DNA of 5,338 nt, taken from NCBI GenBank assembly GCA_000435475.1, contig FR896050.1, forward strand, positions 1-5,338. Direction: 5' to 3'. Origin of the DNA: Cryptobacterium sp. CAG:338 (GTDB taxonomy: Bacteria > Actinomycetota > Coriobacteriia > Coriobacteriales > Eggerthellaceae). Below are positions 4,501-5,338 of this stretch, piece by piece; the stretch's first letter is position 1; every line of letters starts with the position of its first letter. The notes under the pieces are model-generated. The model did no database searches, had not been told where the DNA came from, and saw only the letters and a program-made list of their open reading frames with translations. Made by a program: the position numbers and the translations under genes.

Positions 4501-5338
4501 ATGGCTTCTAATGCTCAAAAGTCATTCCACGGTATCGCGGCACGTCTCGACCGTATGCCAATCTCTGGTTTCCACATGAAGATCATGTGGTTGCTGGCAG
4601 GTATTACGTTCTGCGACTCCGTTGACATGTCTATTGGTGGCCCTATCGGTGCTGTTCTTCAGGACGAGGGCTTCATGACGCTTGAACAATTTGCGTTCTT
4701 TAACTCCATCACCATGATCGGCTATCTCATTGGTGGTCTTGGATCTGGTTTGGTATCTGACAACTTTGGTCGTAAAAAGGCTGTTATCACCTGCGGTACC
4801 ATCTTTACGGCTGCCTGCTTCGTTGCTGCAATGGCACCTAATGCAGACTTCCTGACCGGATGCCGTTTCATCATGGGTATTGGTCTTGGTGCTGCATTCC
4901 CTGCAGGCTATTCTGCTTTGACCGAGTACACGCCACCTCACAAGCGTGGTAAGTATCAGTCCTACATGGGCTTGATCGCAAACTGCGGTACTTTGTTCGG
5001 TTCTGTAATGAACCTCATCATCCTGCCAATCGCTGGTTGGCGCGAAGTATTCGTATTCTGCGGTGTTCTCGGCGCAGTAGTAATGATCCTTATCGGTGTC
5101 TGCATGAACGAATCTCCTCGTTGGCTTGCCCTTAACGGCAAGAACGACAAGGCAGACGAGATCGTTTCTGGCCTCGAAGCAAAGGCTATGGCTGCCGGCA
5201 AGTCTGTTCCTGAGGTTACCGAAGAAGAGATCCAGCGTCGCGAACAGGAACAGGAAGTTAAGCAGCTTCCATTCAGCTTCCTCTTCAAGAAGAAGATGCT
5301 TCCTCGTACCTTTACCGCAATGCTTCTTTGCTTCACCA
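4501..5338 (+). CDS. MFS transporter, N-terminal 279 residues (open at window end)
   Basis: An inner-membrane carrier of the major facilitator superfamily, sugar-porter/metabolite:H+ symporter group, cut off by the window edge. Six hydrophobic helices are visible at about 27-48, 65-84, 94-112, 117-140, 152-175 and 182-202. A charged cytoplasmic loop (203-266) follows, then the start of helix 7. Motifs: DSVD (39-42) in helix 1, matching the D-x-x-D signature of organic-acid:H+ symporters; the MFS motif A, GLVSDNFGRKK (83-93), between helices 2 and 3; TEYTPPHKRG (141-150) after helix 4; and ESPRWL (204-209), a sugar-porter hallmark. ATG 4501 follows the strong SD AAGGAAGGGA (4486-4495). It is separated from lysR by a terminator and a long leader. 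Codon choice (TTC in 16 of 21 Phe) suggests high expression. The substrate is probably a hydroxylated acid or sugar; the neighbourhood favours a quinate/shikimate-like compound. Confidence 0.9.
   Translation, partial: MASNAQKSFHGIAARLDRMPISGFHMKIMWLLAGITFCDSVDMSIGGPIGAVLQDEGFMTLEQFAFFNSITMIGYLIGGLGSGLVSDNFGRKKAVITCGTIFTAACFVAAMAPNADFLTGCRFIMGIGLGAAFPAGYSALTEYTPPHKRGKYQSYMGLIANCGTLFGSVMNLIILPIAGWREVFVFCGVLGAVVMILIGVCMNESPRWLALNGKNDKADEIVSGLEAKAMAAGKSVPEVTEEEIQRREQEQEVKQLPFSFLFKKKMLPRTFTAMLLCFT

Noticed and set aside
4266..4502. A 78-codon - strand frame in the MFS leader
   Set aside because: No recognisable product, no clear SD, and it covers the complementary leader structure and SD of the MFS gene.
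4522..5336. Two long open frames on the - strand (4522-4941 and 4962-5336)
   Set aside because: They lie antisense to the MFS gene, whose + strand product has clear helices and motifs; the - strand products are rich in Arg, Thr and Cys without family features.

Overview
The window is bacterial and every gene I can support lies on the + strand. It is moderately AT-rich, and each complete gene has a good Shine-Dalgarno sequence. Three strong intrinsic terminators divide it into transcription blocks. The style (SD-led ATG starts, long perfect terminator stems, a YdiB-like dehydrogenase beside MFS carriers and a LysR regulator) suggests an anaerobic or fermentative Gram-positive of the Clostridia/Coriobacteriia kind. 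That is a weak guess; no phylogenetic marker is present.

Layout: (1) 1-53, last 16 codons of an MFS sugar/organic-acid porter, then a terminator at 84-110. (2) 137-619, a VOC/glyoxalase-fold protein resembling methylmalonyl-CoA epimerase, then a 16-bp terminator stem at 697-734. (3) 873-1916, a Gfo/Idh/MocA NAD(P)-dependent oxidoreductase, followed 28 bp later by a shikimate/quinate dehydrogenase of the YdiB type (1945-2811); these two look like one operon. (4) A 211-bp gap (2812-3022) with a 14-bp-arm palindrome and a 13-nt direct repeat precedes a LysR-type regulator (3023-3937), which ends at a terminator (3984-4030). (5) A 470-bp gene-free stretch (4031-4500) holds a promoter candidate with a dyad in its spacer, AT-rich palindromes, an 11-codon upstream ORF and a leader RNA that can fold over about 117 nt. 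(6) 4501 to the window end is the first 279 codons of a second MFS carrier, open at the edge.

Taken together the genes look like an uptake-and-oxidation locus for a small hydroxylated carbocycle or organic acid (quinate, shikimate, inositol or a related compound). MFS proteins would import it, the two dehydrogenases would oxidise alcohols to ketones, the VOC protein would act on an intermediate and the LysR protein would sense the substrate. The substrate is inference; no dehydratase, CoA ligase or ring-cleaving enzyme is in the window. The second MFS gene (and the little visible of the first) uses a much more C-ending, high-expression-like codon set than the LysR gene.
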